From Anaerofustis sp. (GTDB lineage: Bacteria; Bacillota; Clostridia; Eubacteriales; Anaerofustaceae): a stretch of DNA of 64,000 bases. The number at the start of each line of letters is the position of its first letter. Within the stretch, counting starts at the first letter, position 1. Location: NCBI RefSeq assembly GCF_019420015.1, contig NZ_JAHZIA010000008.1:263006-327005 (forward strand). The letters are read 5' to 3'. The translations under genes were made by a program, and so were the position numbers. Below are positions 7,796 to 16,776 of the stretch, in pieces. Under the pieces are notes generated by a model that saw only the letters and a program-made list of their open reading frames with translations, searched no databases and was not told where the DNA came from.

Positions 7796-8872
7796 GTGGT
7801 AAGAACTATTTTAAAGTTTATATTATATATAATTATCGCGGTTATCATTCTTTTAATCTTAGGAGTCATATACCTAACGATTACGGAATATAAACCCGAA
7901 CAAATAGAAGAAGCAAAATTAATAAAAAAATACGATAACAATAAAAAAATAGACTTGAATAAATCTTTAAGTGTACTGACATACAATCTGGGATATTGTA
8001 ATGACAGCGCAGACAGCGATTTCTTCATGGACGGAGGAAAACGAACCCGGATAGAATCAAAAGACAAAGTAATAAGAAACATGAAAGGCATCGGAAATAA
8101 TATTAAAGAAGCAAATGCCGACATAGTAATGCTACAAGAAGTCGATGAAAAGTCCAAAAGAGGATATGGTGTCAACCAAGTAAAATATTTAAGCGATAAC
8201 CTAAAGGGAAGCAGTTATTTTGCAAAAAACTTTTCATGTAAATATATTCCCTATCCGATTCCCGATACCATAGGTGAGGTTCAAGGCGGAATTGTTACGA
8301 TAAATCCTTTTGAAGTAAAAGATGCAAAAAGATATGCATTACCCGTTGCATTCACTTATCCAATCAGGGTATGCCAACTTAAAAGATGTCTTTTGGTTCA
8401 AAGAATAAGCATTGAAAACAGCGATAAAGAACTAGTTCTTGTTAACCTGCATATGGAAGCTTACGATGACGGAGAAGGGAAAAAGGCACAGACCAAAGTA
8501 CTGACAGATTTTTTAAAGGAAGAATACAAAAAAGGAAATTATTGCATTGCAGGAGGAGATTTTAATCAAAACTTCCCCGGTGCAGATTACAGCAAATATC
8601 CTATAAAAAACGATAAATATTTTTCTCCGGGAACACTTGACTTAACAGCATTTTCAAAAGACTGGACTTTTGCTGTTGATGACAGTACTCCTACATCAAG
8701 ACTTTTAAATGAAGAATACAATGAAAAAAGTCCAAATACACAGTTATATGTAATTGACGGCTTTATATTATCACCAAATATAAAACTTAAAAAAACACAA
8801 ACAATAGATACAAAATTCAACTACGCCGATCATAATCCGGTAAAAATAGAAATTGATTTTGTGAGGAAGTAA
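7796..8872 (+). CDS. Membrane-anchored endonuclease/exonuclease/phosphatase (EEP) family protein
   Basis: 358 residues from a GTG start with GGAGG ten bases upstream. One N-terminal membrane helix (residues 5-28) is followed by an EEP-fold catalytic domain: LTYNLGY, the metal-binding E of MLQEVDE, the NLHME motif, GGDFNQN with the conserved Asp and Asn, and C-terminal ADHNPV with the catalytic His. The fold hydrolyses phosphodiester or phosphomonoester bonds in nucleic acids, sphingomyelin or inositol phosphates; an anchored extracytoplasmic member may act on lipids or extracellular DNA, but that is not shown. The next gene begins 3 nt later, so the two are co-expressed. Confidence 0.88.
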   Translation: MVRTILKFILYIIIAVIILLILGVIYLTITEYKPEQIEEAKLIKKYDNNKKIDLNKSLSVLTYNLGYCNDSADSDFFMDGGKRTRIESKDKVIRNMKGIGNNIKEANADIVMLQEVDEKSKRGYGVNQVKYLSDNLKGSSYFAKNFSCKYIPYPIPDTIGEVQGGIVTINPFEVKDAKRYALPVAFTYPIRVCQLKRCLLVQRISIENSDKELVLVNLHMEAYDDGEGKKAQTKVLTDFLKEEYKKGNYCIAGGDFNQNFPGADYSKYPIKNDKYFSPGTLDLTAFSKDWTFAVDDSTPTSRLLNEEYNEKSPNTQLYVIDGFILSPNIKLKKTQTIDTKFNYADHNPVKIEIDFVRK

Positions 8873-8875
8873 AAA

Positions 8876-9394
8876 ATGAGCATAATTGCAACAATAATAG
8901 GTATAATACTCGGAGCAATCTGCTTTTCAATGTGGACAAAATATATGAGCAAGACAGTGAAAAAGAAATCCCTAAAGATAGACGAAAATAATTTTGTAAT
9001 GAAAAAACCGCAATCAAAAGTCGTATTTCATACAGGAATTTTGATATTTACAGTAGCGGCATTTGCCCTTTACAAACAAGGTTTAATATTTCAAGACTCA
9101 CTTATGTGGGACATATTATTTATAATTGTCATACTTATGAATTTATTCAATGTACAAAAGGCAATAAACAGAAAAATAACCGTAGAAAATAACAAAATAA
9201 CGGATACAAAAGGAAATGTTTATTCATTTTCTGAATTTACTTCATGCAGAGTAATAAATATGGCAACAATACTGTTTATTGACAACACCCCTGTATTAAA
9301 AATAGAAAATGATGATATAGGATACGATGTATTTTTACAAAAGTTAAAAGAATACAATATTCAAATAATTGATTTAAGAAAAAAGAGCAGATAA
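8876..9394 (+). CDS. Small membrane protein of unknown function
   Basis: 172 residues; no named family is recognised with confidence. Residues 3-22 form one membrane helix and about 50-90 hold two more. The C-terminal third (residues about 98-165, starting ITVENNKITDTKGNVYSFSEF) looks like a small beta-rich PH-like cytosolic domain. It follows the EEP gene by 3 nt, which suggests a joint membrane-associated function. Its stop codon lies inside the downstream terminator. Confidence 0.7.
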   Translation: MSIIATIIGIILGAICFSMWTKYMSKTVKKKSLKIDENNFVMKKPQSKVVFHTGILIFTVAAFALYKQGLIFQDSLMWDILFIIVILMNLFNVQKAINRKITVENNKITDTKGNVYSFSEFTSCRVINMATILFIDNTPVLKIENDDIGYDVFLQKLKEYNIQIIDLRKKSR

Positions 9395-9407
9395 CCTGCT
9401 CTTTTTT
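9379..9407. terminator. Bidirectional terminator between convergent genes
   Basis: Arms AAAAAAGAGCAG and CTGCTCTTTTTT with an ATAAC loop; it contains the stop codons of both flanking genes. Confidence 0.88.
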
Positions 9408-9756
9408 AAAGGTATTTTATATTGAATTCTTTGTTTGTTATAAATAAAACTTCAACATCTTCATCTTTGCTTCCATGAAATCCCTTAGACCCCTCTTTGT
9501 ACCAAATGAAACTGCCTTTGTCAAAATCGCCTAAATTTGTATGAAGGGTTCCGTTTAAAACATACATACCGTGAGCACAATCATGCACATGCCAAGGGGT
9601 AAGAACACCTTTCGGATATATCATTTGTTTAACCATCATTTTTGTATCTTCATCATCAACCAAATGCATATCATACGTAATATTGCCTGTATTTTTACTT
9701 ATGCGTTTATGTTCCTTTAAATTAATATCTTCGCTTCTAAGTACTATATCGCTCAT
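9406..9756 (-). CDS. Cupin-domain protein
   Basis: A 116-residue single-domain cupin. The first cupin motif is seen as G-x-LTPWHVHDCAHGMYVLNG with an H-x-H pair; the usual Glu four to six residues later is not evident, so the metal site may be incomplete. The second motif (FIWYKEGSKGFHGSKDEDV) retains a His. Such proteins are usually isomerases, dioxygenases or sensors of the ChrR type; function cannot be assigned. AAAGGAG precedes the ATG and a good promoter lies upstream; it is monocistronic. Confidence 0.82.
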   Translation of the reverse strand: MSDIVLRSEDINLKEHKRISKNTGNITYDMHLVDDEDTKMMVKQMIYPKGVLTPWHVHDCAHGMYVLNGTLHTNLGDFDKGSFIWYKEGSKGFHGSKDEDVEVLFITNKEFNIKYL

Positions 9757-9776
9757 AAAAAACTCCTTTTTTCTAA

Positions 9777-9805
9777 ATTTTATACCTCATAAAATAATAT
9801 GTCAA
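9777..9805 (-). promoter_or_regulatory. Promoter of the cupin gene
   Basis: On the minus strand: TTGACA (9800-9805), 17-bp spacer, TAAAAT (9777-9782), about 20 bp before the start codon. Confidence 0.8.
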
Positions 9806-9971
9806 TATTATATGATAGCAAGGAAAATACTTTTTATTTTGCGTAAACAATCTTTTTTATTATAATTTCAAGAAAATTCCAAAATAAAATTTTTCTGTGA
9901 AAAATATATACTTTTTGTGTAGGTGTTTTATACATAAGAAAGTATTCTAACTAATAAGGAATAGAGCAAAT

Positions 9972-10019
9972 ATATAAATAAAAAAGCGGCAGAAAATCTG
10001 TCGCTTTTTTATTTATATA
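9972..10019. terminator. Long orphan terminator-like hairpin
   Basis: A near-perfect hairpin (arms ATATAAATAAAAAAGCG and CGCTTTTTTATTTATAT around GCAGAAAATCTGT) sits in the 414-bp gap between the divergent cupin and fruR genes. Neither gene points into it, so it either ends an unseen small transcript or insulates the fru promoter. I find no open frame in the flanking 9810-10080. Confidence 0.75.
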
Positions 10020-10085
10020 TTTTACGATTATATGGATATATACAGTTGTTTTAAGTAATAAATAAAATAATATAGTGCAAATTAT

Positions 10086-10120
10086 TGATTAGTTTTGATT
10101 GATTATGATTGAAAATGATT
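10086..10120 (+). promoter_or_regulatory. Four TGATT repeats with exact 10-bp period, probable FruR operator
   Basis: TGATT begins at 10086, 10096, 10106 and 10116, and the last copy overlaps the -35 box. Direct repeats in phase with the helix are typical of DeoR-family operators, so autoregulation by the adjacent DeoR-type repressor, relieved by fructose 1-phosphate, is the likely use. Confidence 0.75.
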
Positions 10121-10147
10121 GACATTGCTTTATTATAATGATATTAT
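10119..10147 (+). promoter_or_regulatory. Promoter of fruR-fruK-fruA
   Basis: TTGACA (10119-10124), 17-bp spacer, TATTAT (10142-10147), upstream of fruR and overlapped by the operator repeats. Confidence 0.82.
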
Positions 10148-10170
10148 ACATTTGAAAAGGAAGTGATGAT

Positions 10171-10920
10171 ATGTTAACGGAAAAAAGATATGAAAAAATT
10201 ATTGATATGCTTGAAGAAAAAAGTGTTATAACCGTAAAAGAAGTTACTCATGTACTTAATTCTTCCGATGCGACTACAAGAAGGGATTTTAAAGCATTAG
10301 AAAAGATGGGTAAAATTAAGAGAGTACACGGTGGTGCTATCAGAGTAGAAAACAGCAGTTTTATTAATGTGGAAGAAGATATTATCACTAAAAAAAATAT
10401 TCATAAGGAAGAAAAAGATTCAATAGGAAAAATGGCTGCGGGTTTAATAAATGAGAATGATTTTGTTTATTTGGATGCAGGTACTTCTACAGAAACAATG
10501 ATAAAGCATATTAAAGTTAAAAATGCAACTTTTGTGACAAATGGTGTATATCATGCATTAAACTTGTCTAAAATGGGATATAAGGTATATATCCTTTCCG
10601 GTGAAACAAAAGCTTTAACAGGTTCTGTTACCGGAGTTGAAGCGGTTCAAAGTATAAATAAATATAATTTTACAAAAGGATTTTTCGGAACAAACGGGGT
10701 GGATATAAATGCCGGATATACCACTTATGAAGACAAAGAAGCAATGGTAAAAGAATCCGGTTTGAAAAAATGTAAGAGAGCTTTTATTTTGAGTGATTCT
10801 TCCAAATTTAACAAAATAGCTCCGATAACCTTTGGAAATATAGAAGATGCGACAATAATTACTGTTGGTGGAGTAAATTCTGTATTTAAGGAAAAGACTA
10901 AAATAATGGAGGCAGAATAA
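10171..10920 (+). CDS. fruR: DeoR-family transcriptional repressor of the fructose operon
   Basis: 249 residues. The N-terminal 60 residues form the DeoR winged helix (RYEKIIDMLEEKSVITVKEV ... SDATTRRDFKALEKMGKIKRVHGG), and the C-terminal DeoRC sensor domain carries the usual FVYLDAGTSTETM phosphosugar-binding loop and GFFGTNGVD. The neighbouring genes make fructose 1-phosphate the expected effector. It is the first gene of the fru operon; its stop is one base before the fruK start. The promoter carries four in-phase repeats it probably binds. Confidence 0.92.
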   Translation: MLTEKRYEKIIDMLEEKSVITVKEVTHVLNSSDATTRRDFKALEKMGKIKRVHGGAIRVENSSFINVEEDIITKKNIHKEEKDSIGKMAAGLINENDFVYLDAGTSTETMIKHIKVKNATFVTNGVYHALNLSKMGYKVYILSGETKALTGSVTGVEAVQSINKYNFTKGFFGTNGVDINAGYTTYEDKEAMVKESGLKKCKRAFILSDSSKFNKIAPITFGNIEDATIITVGGVNSVFKEKTKIMEAE

Positions 10921-10921
10921 T

Positions 10922-11824
10922 ATGATTTATACCGTTACATTTAATCCCGCATTGGATTATGTTATGGTTTTGGATAAATTCGGCTTGGGAGATGTAAACA
11001 GAACAAAAGAGGAGTTTATTAATCCAGGAGGTAAAGGGATTAATGTTTCTATGATGCTTAAAGAACTGGGGATAGCTAATACTGCTCTTGGATATGTTGC
11101 AGGATTTACCGGCAGAGAATTTTTGAAAAAACTTGAAGAAAGAAACATAAAGAATGATTTTGTAACTTTGAAAGAGGGTATGACGAGGATTAATGTAAAA
11201 ATAAAAGCAGATGTTGAAAGTGAGATAAATGCAACAGGTCCTTTAATTACACAAGATGATATAGATTTATTGCTTAATAAACTAGAAGATTTAGAAAATG
11301 AGGATATACTTGTCCTGGCAGGAAGCGTTCCTGCTTCTATGAATGATAATATATATGAAAAGATTATGAAAAAGGTTAAGGACAAAGGTATAAAAGTTGT
11401 TGTTGACGCAACAAAAGATTTACTTTTAAATGTTTTAAAATATTCTCCTTTTTTGATTAAACCTAATCATCATGAATTGGCAGAATTATTTTCCGTTAAA
11501 ATAGAAAGTGATTCAGATATAGTTAGATATGCAAATAAGTTAAGAGAGATGGGTGCAAAAAATGTTTTAATTTCGATGGCTAAAGACGGTGCTATTTTGG
11601 TAGATGAAAGAGGAGATGTCCATAAAAGTTCTTCTCCGAAAGGAAAAGTCATAAATTCAGTAGGTGCAGGAGATTCAATGGTGGCCGGCTTTATATGTGG
11701 GTATGAAAGATATAAAGATTATGAAAAAGCTTTGAAGCTCGGTATTGCGGCCGGAAGTGCAAGTGCTTTCAGCGAAGGAATAGCTCAAAAAGAAAAAGTA
11801 GAAAGTTTAATGAAATTGTTATAA
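10922..11824 (+). CDS. fruK: 1-phosphofructokinase
   Basis: A 300-residue PfkB-family kinase that phosphorylates fructose 1-phosphate to fructose 1,6-bisphosphate with ATP. Visible are the FNPALDYVM start, the GGKGINVS signature near residue 37, the KPNHHELAE segment and the GAGDSMVAGF motif with the catalytic Asp near residue 248. Length is normal. Only a 1-bp gap separates it from fruR and 17 bp from fruA, so the three are one operon that imports fructose as fructose 1-phosphate and feeds it to glycolysis. Confidence 0.95.
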   Translation: MIYTVTFNPALDYVMVLDKFGLGDVNRTKEEFINPGGKGINVSMMLKELGIANTALGYVAGFTGREFLKKLEERNIKNDFVTLKEGMTRINVKIKADVESEINATGPLITQDDIDLLLNKLEDLENEDILVLAGSVPASMNDNIYEKIMKKVKDKGIKVVVDATKDLLLNVLKYSPFLIKPNHHELAELFSVKIESDSDIVRYANKLREMGAKNVLISMAKDGAILVDERGDVHKSSSPKGKVINSVGAGDSMVAGFICGYERYKDYEKALKLGIAAGSASAFSEGIAQKEKVESLMKLL

Positions 11825-11841
11825 AACAAAAGGAGAGTTAG

Positions 11842-13725
11842 ATGAAAATTATTGATTTGTTAAAAAAGGAAGGAATTGCCCTTAATCCTGATGTAAAAAA
11901 TAAGTCTGATGCAATTAATTTTCTCGTTGATTTGATGGATAATAGCGGGAATTTATCAGATAAGGAAGAATACAAGAAGGGTGTACTTGAAAGAGAAGCT
12001 CAGGGAACAACAGGTATAGGAGAAGGGGTAGCTATACCTCATTCTAAAAATAAAGCTGTTATAAAAGCCGGCCTTAGCGCTATGGTTATAAAAGACGGCC
12101 TGAATTTTGAATCACTTGACGGGAATGACGCTTATTTGTTTTTTATGATTGCGGCGCCTGATACCGATGCCAATGTACATCTGGAGGTCTTGAGCCGTCT
12201 TTCAACATTGTTGATGGATGAAGATTTTAGGAATAATCTTATACATGCAAAGAATAAAGATGAATTTTTAAATATGATTGATAAAGCAGAAAAAGAAAAA
12301 TTCAAAGAAGAAGAGGAAAAAGAACATTCTTCATCAGACAATGAAGAATATTTTGATATTCTTGCCGTTACGGCTTGTCCTACCGGAATTGCTCATACTT
12401 ACATGGCTGCCGAGGCACTGGAAAAACAAGCCGGTAAAATGGGAATAAAAATAAAAGTTGAGACAAACGGTTCCGGAGGTGTAAAGAATAAACTCTCTAA
12501 AGACGAGATAAAACATGCAAAATGTATTATCGTAGCAGCAGACAGGCAAGTTGAAATGGCTAGGTTTAACGGTAAAAAAGTCATTGAAACAAAAGTTGCG
12601 AATGGCATTAATAAGGCTGAACAATTACTGAATGATGCTATGAGCGGCAAAGCTTCTGTATATGAAAACAGTGGCGAGGTTACAGCCGAAAGCGAAGCAA
12701 ACGAAAGTTTTGGACGACAAGTCTATAAACATCTTATGAACGGTGTTTCTCATATGCTGCCTTTTGTAATAGGCGGAGGGATTTTGATAGCGCTTGCCTT
12801 TTTGTTTGACGATGCAAGTTTGGGTGCAAAAACATTTGGCTCTAATACGCCATTTGCGGCTTTTTTGAAAACCATTGGTGATACTGCTTTTGGGTTCATG
12901 CTACCTATATTGGCCGGATATATTGCAATGAGTATTGCCGACAGACCTGCGCTGGTTACGGGCTTTGTGGGCGGTGCCCTCGCAAACAGCGGAGGTTCTG
13001 GATTTTTGGGAGCTTTATTGGCAGGATTTATTGCCGGATATTTAATGCTCGGACTTAAGAAAGTTTGCGAAAAACTTCCTGCAAGCGTAGAAGGAATGAA
13101 GCCTGTCTTGATTTATCCGCTTCTTGGAGTATTATTGATAGGTGCTGTTATTACTTTTGTGGTAAATCCGCCAGTATCCCTTCTTAATACTGCTATGACA
13201 AACGGACTTAACACAATGGGAGAATCTTCAAAAGTAATTTTGGGGATTGTTCTTGGGTCTATGATGTCAATAGATATGGGAGGACCGTTTAACAAAGCTG
13301 CATATGTTTTCGGAACAGCTTCTTTGACAACTGGCAGTTATGATATTATGGCTGCGGTTATGATAGGCGGAATGGTTCCACCTTTGGCTATTGCTCTTTG
13401 TGCAACATTTTTTAAAAACAGATTTTCAAAAGATGAAAGAGGTTCTGCTCTTACCAATTATGTAATGGGGTTATCGTTTATAACCGAAGGAGCAATACCT
13501 TTTGCTGCAGCTGATCCTTTGCGAGTAATACCTTCATGTGCCATTGGGGCGGGGGTTGCTGGAGGATTGTCGATGTTGTTTAATTGTACCCTTCGTGCAC
13601 CTCATGGAGGATTTTGGGTAATTGCCATTATAGGTAACCCTTTATATTATATTATTGCCCTTCTGGCAGGATCTTTGGTTGGGATGATACTTCTTGCAAT
13701 TCTGAAGAAACCTGTTCATGAATAA
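11842..13725 (+). CDS. fruA: PTS fructose transporter, fused EIIA-EIIB-EIIC
   Basis: A 627-residue phosphotransferase permease that imports fructose with phosphorylation to fructose 1-phosphate. The EIIA domain (1-150) has the phospho-His H67 in GVAIPHSKN; an acidic linker (150-170) leads to EIIB with C179 in TACPTGIAHTYMAA; EIIC (about 285-627) has eight to nine membrane spans and the SIDMGGPFNKAAY and EGAIPFAAADP motifs of the Fru family. AGGAG precedes the ATG. A strong terminator ends the operon. Confidence 0.95.
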   Translation: MKIIDLLKKEGIALNPDVKNKSDAINFLVDLMDNSGNLSDKEEYKKGVLEREAQGTTGIGEGVAIPHSKNKAVIKAGLSAMVIKDGLNFESLDGNDAYLFFMIAAPDTDANVHLEVLSRLSTLLMDEDFRNNLIHAKNKDEFLNMIDKAEKEKFKEEEEKEHSSSDNEEYFDILAVTACPTGIAHTYMAAEALEKQAGKMGIKIKVETNGSGGVKNKLSKDEIKHAKCIIVAADRQVEMARFNGKKVIETKVANGINKAEQLLNDAMSGKASVYENSGEVTAESEANESFGRQVYKHLMNGVSHMLPFVIGGGILIALAFLFDDASLGAKTFGSNTPFAAFLKTIGDTAFGFMLPILAGYIAMSIADRPALVTGFVGGALANSGGSGFLGALLAGFIAGYLMLGLKKVCEKLPASVEGMKPVLIYPLLGVLLIGAVITFVVNPPVSLLNTAMTNGLNTMGESSKVILGIVLGSMMSIDMGGPFNKAAYVFGTASLTTGSYDIMAAVMIGGMVPPLAIALCATFFKNRFSKDERGSALTNYVMGLSFITEGAIPFAAADPLRVIPSCAIGAGVAGGLSMLFNCTLRAPHGGFWVIAIIGNPLYYIIALLAGSLVGMILLAILKKPVHE

Positions 13726-13737
13726 TAAAAACCTTTT

Positions 13738-13776
13738 AAATAAAGAACCTGAATTAATACTTCGGGTTCTTTATTT
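13738..13776 (+). terminator. Terminator of the fru operon
   Basis: Arms AAATAAAGAACC and GGTTCTTTATTT, extended inward by further pairs, followed by TTTG, 13 bp after the fruA stop. Confidence 0.87.
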
Positions 13777-13908
13777 TTTGTAAATGTAATTCAATTTTAT
13801 TATTTAATCTATAAAATTCACTGCAAAAATATAAGCTTATAAATACTTTTGTCTTATATTAATTTATGATATAATTAAACACATATTTGTTTTAGGGGTA
13901 ATAATTTG

Positions 13909-14829
13909 ATGAATATTAAAAATAAATCTTTTTTAGCTGATTTTGCACTGCTTATAATGGCGCTTATATGGGGAAGCGGATTTATATTTACAAAAAATAC
14001 ACTGGACTCTCTTACCGGTGTTCAATTAATATTTTTACGTTTTTTAATAGCTTTTGTTACTTTGTTTATAATAAATATAAATAAAGTAAAATTGATAAAA
14101 GCTAAAACGGTAATTAAAGGTGCTGTAATAGGTTTTGTTCTTTTTCTCGGGTTTGCCTTTCAAACTTACGGTTTAGTTGAAACATCTGCAGGTAAAAGTG
14201 CTTTTTTAACCGCAGTATATGTTGCGATCGTTCCTTTTATAGCAATGTTTGTGGGAGAGCATAAGCCAGAAAAGCATAATTTTGTAGCCGCTTTGCTTAT
14301 GATTGTAGGTATATTTTTTCTTACTATAAATCCAAATGAAGGTTTTTCAATTGATTTTTATGACGGCATTACTTTGATTGGCGCTGTATTTTGGGCTTTT
14401 CATGTTTTTTTCGTGGGTTTGTTTTCAAAAGATGAAGATCCAATCATTCTTTGTATGATTCAAATGGGATTTGCGGGCATATTTGCATTTGTATTTTTGA
14501 TTTTAAACGGAGAACTTTTTACATTTAATATTTCGGGAAATACTCTTCCGACATTGTTGTATCTTGGTGTTATTGCTTCTGCAGGAGCCTTTTTGATTCA
14601 AAATATTGCTCAAAAGTATACGACACCTACTCATGCGGGTATACTAATGAGTATGGAAAGTGTATTTGGTACTGTTTTAGGTATTATTTTCCTAAATGAA
14701 GTTTTTACTATACAAATGTTATTCGGAGCTGTTATAATATTTACGGCGTTGATATTAGCCGAAACAAATTTTTCTTTTTTAAGAAAAGAAAAATCCGATA
14801 TTGATGTTGATACAAGTGATTGTAATTGA
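13909..14829 (+). CDS. EamA-family (DMT) transporter
   Basis: A roughly 306-residue polytopic membrane protein with ten predicted helices built from two EamA repeats (first from ADFALLIMALIWGSGFIF, second from YDGITLIGAVFWAFHVFF). Members export amino acids, nucleosides or metabolites; the substrate here is unknown. Either ATG 13909 or the TTG three bases earlier could start translation, since AGGGG lies 8-11 bases upstream. A TGA-TATAAT extended -10 is at 13867-13875. The gene ends 11 bases before the murB start, so murB is probably co-transcribed. Confidence 0.9.
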   Translation: MNIKNKSFLADFALLIMALIWGSGFIFTKNTLDSLTGVQLIFLRFLIAFVTLFIININKVKLIKAKTVIKGAVIGFVLFLGFAFQTYGLVETSAGKSAFLTAVYVAIVPFIAMFVGEHKPEKHNFVAALLMIVGIFFLTINPNEGFSIDFYDGITLIGAVFWAFHVFFVGLFSKDEDPIILCMIQMGFAGIFAFVFLILNGELFTFNISGNTLPTLLYLGVIASAGAFLIQNIAQKYTTPTHAGILMSMESVFGTVLGIIFLNEVFTIQMLFGAVIIFTALILAETNFSFLRKEKSDIDVDTSDCN

Positions 14830-14840
14830 TAAGGAGTTTT

Positions 14841-15740
14841 ATGGAAATTTTAAAAGACATTGAGAATATTATAGATAAAGAAAATATTTTATTGAATGAA
14901 CCGATGAAAAAACATTCTAACTTCAGAAGCGGAGGTAATGCAAAAATATATTTATTACCTAAAACCGTTAAGGAGTTGGAAGAACTAATAAAGTATTTTG
15001 AAAATAATAATACAGAATATATAATTCTTGGAAGAGGAACAAACATTTTAGTTAAAGACGGCGGTATCGATAAAGTCGTTATAAGCACTTTTAAATTGAC
15101 CGGACTTGAAATAGAAGATAATATTGTAACTGCCGATGCCGGCACCCCCCTTGCTTTGATTGCAAATAAAGCTCTTGCAAAAGAGCTGGAAGGTTTTGAA
15201 TTTGCCGGCGGTATTCCGGGAAGTCTTGGCGGAGGTATCTTTATGAATGCGGGAGCACATGGTGGCGAGCTTAAAGATGTTCTTCTTGATGTTAGAGTAA
15301 TTGATAACGGAAAAATCAAAGTCTTAAAACCGGAGCAGTTGGATTTAAGTTACCGACACAGTAATATATCCGAAAAGGGATATGTCGTATTATCGGCAAG
15401 GATTAAACTCAAAAAAGGAAGTAAAGAAGAAATAAAAGCAAAAATGGAAGAGTTTAAGGATTACAGAACCAGAACACAACCTTCGGATCCTTCTGCCGGA
15501 AGTACGTTTAAAAGACCTGAAGGGTATATAGCCGCAAAGCTTATTGATGAAGCGGGATTAAAAGGCTATACTGTCGGAGGTGCTTGTGTCAGTAAGAAGC
15601 ATGCCGGTTTTGTTATAAATGAAAATAATGCATCAACTAATGATATTCTTGCGGTCATTGAGCATGTCAAAAAAGAAGTATTCGGTAAATACCATGTTAG
15701 ATTGGAAGAAGAAGTAAGGATAATAGGTAAAGATGCTTAG
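14841..15740 (+). CDS. murB: UDP-N-acetylenolpyruvoylglucosamine reductase
   Basis: About 299 residues. It reduces UDP-GlcNAc-enolpyruvate to UDP-MurNAc with NADPH and FAD in cytosolic peptidoglycan precursor synthesis. Landmarks: HSNFRSGGNA, LGRGTNILVKDGGI, the FAD-binding GIPGSLGGGIFMNAGAHGGE loop, SYRHS, and the catalytic DPSAGSTFKRPEG with Ser. ATG 14841 is chosen because AAGGAG lies five bases upstream, although the frame is open 15 bases earlier. It is short of the type II insertion, as in Gram-positive MurB. Confidence 0.95.
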   Translation: MEILKDIENIIDKENILLNEPMKKHSNFRSGGNAKIYLLPKTVKELEELIKYFENNNTEYIILGRGTNILVKDGGIDKVVISTFKLTGLEIEDNIVTADAGTPLALIANKALAKELEGFEFAGGIPGSLGGGIFMNAGAHGGELKDVLLDVRVIDNGKIKVLKPEQLDLSYRHSNISEKGYVVLSARIKLKKGSKEEIKAKMEEFKDYRTRTQPSDPSAGSTFKRPEGYIAAKLIDEAGLKGYTVGGACVSKKHAGFVINENNASTNDILAVIEHVKKEVFGKYHVRLEEEVRIIGKDA

Positions 15741-15751
15741 GAGGTTTTGTT

Positions 15752-16225
15752 ATGAATTATGCCGATTTTAAAGTTATAAAAGATAAACTTGAGAGAAGAG
15801 CAAAAATATTATCGTTTGTACCGATATTTATATTTTTGGCAATGATATTTCAAATTGTATTATTGATTGCAAGAACTCAGACTGACGCTACCTGGTTTAA
15901 TTTTGTATTGGTAGATCAATTATTTACCAATGCACGTCTTTTTTACAATGTACAAAATGTTGTATTATCTGTTATGTTTTACGGTGCAGTTGGGGTAAGT
16001 GTTATAATAATGGGAACATGTGCATTCTTTTGTTATAAGAATGTAAAGTTTGCTTATTCTGTTATAATATTCTTTTACATTATTGATTTTATCATTACTA
16101 TATTGTCTATTGATTATATACAAATGGGGATACACTTTGTATTTTTATGTTTGATGTTTTATGCAAATAGAACATTGACTCATTTAAATAGTATACCAAA
16201 AGAGGTTTGGGGTTACGGTGAATAA
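15752..16225 (+). CDS. Uncharacterised four-helix membrane protein
   Basis: 157 residues with four hydrophobic spans (about 20-40, 65-90, 95-118 and 121-138), short charged N-terminus (NYADFKVIKDKLERRAK) and a hydrophilic tail ending in VWGYGE. No family is recognised. TTAGGAGG precedes ATG 15752 and the gap to murB is 11 bp, so it is the last gene of the EamA-murB unit. Nothing in the sequence reveals a function. Confidence 0.75.
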   Translation: MNYADFKVIKDKLERRAKILSFVPIFIFLAMIFQIVLLIARTQTDATWFNFVLVDQLFTNARLFYNVQNVVLSVMFYGAVGVSVIIMGTCAFFCYKNVKFAYSVIIFFYIIDFIITILSIDYIQMGIHFVFLCLMFYANRTLTHLNSIPKEVWGYGE

Positions 16226-16251
16226 AAAAAGAGCTATATAGCTCTTTTTTT
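16224..16251. terminator. Bidirectional terminator
   Basis: The perfect palindrome AAAAAAAGAGCTA/TAGCTCTTTTTTT lies between two convergent genes. Confidence 0.87.
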
Positions 16252-16561
16252 ATTTGAACTTTACGGCTGTTCCGTATGCAAATACTTCTGCTGCACCTTG
16301 CATTACTGCAGAAGAAGCATATTTGACTGCCACTATTGCATCGGCACCCAGTTGTTCAGCCTCATTTACCATTCTTTTGGTTGCAAGGGCTCTTGATTCA
16401 TCCATCATTTCCGTATATGATTTTAATTCTCCTCCAACCAGGTTTTTAAATGTTTGTCCTATGTCTTTACCTAAGTTCTTTGTTTGAATGCAAGAACCTT
16501 TTACAAGTCCAAGCATTTCCAGTTCTTTTCCCGAAATTGTTTCAGTAGTTACTAAGATCAT
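16250..16561 (-). CDS. YbjQ/UPF0145 family protein
   Basis: A 103-residue member of the YbjQ family, also called heavy-metal-binding-like domain, which assembles as a pentamer of small alpha/beta subunits. Conserved blocks: LVTTETISGKE, the GGELKSYTEMMDESR loop, EAEQLGADAIVAVKY and the final GTAVKF. No enzymatic activity is established for the family. Its start overlaps the end of the upstream 77-residue membrane-protein gene by 20 nt, suggesting coupled translation and a joint membrane-linked role. Confidence 0.88.
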   Translation of the reverse strand: MILVTTETISGKELEMLGLVKGSCIQTKNLGKDIGQTFKNLVGGELKSYTEMMDESRALATKRMVNEAEQLGADAIVAVKYASSAVMQGAAEVFAYGTAVKFK

Positions 16562-16775
16562 CTTCTTCTCCTTTTTCTATTTCTTTAATTCTTTCAATTA
16601 CAACATATATCATTAAACCTATCAGTCCCAAAAAGATTGCTGAGCCTATTATTTTAATCAATATAGGTATAGGCAATATTACAATTGAAACAATATATAT
16701 TATAAATACAACTATCATTAATGCACCGATTATTATAGGTGCTATTTTCTTTTTATTTTTCTTATTCTTATTCAT
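16542..16775 (-). CDS. Small two-helix membrane protein next to YbjQ
   Basis: 77 residues: a very basic N-terminus (NKNKKNKKK), two adjacent hydrophobic spans (about 12-34 and 38-60) and an acidic tail (EIEKGEEDDLSNY). No named family. It starts one base after the end of the interrupted phosphatase frame and overlaps the YbjQ gene, so the three genes appear to form one transcript. By topology rules both termini would face the cytosol. Confidence 0.75.
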   Translation of the reverse strand: MNKNKKNKKKIAPIIIGALMIVVFIIYIVSIVILPIPILIKIIGSAIFLGLIGLMIYVVIERIKEIEKGEEDDLSNY

Positions 16776-16776
16776 T

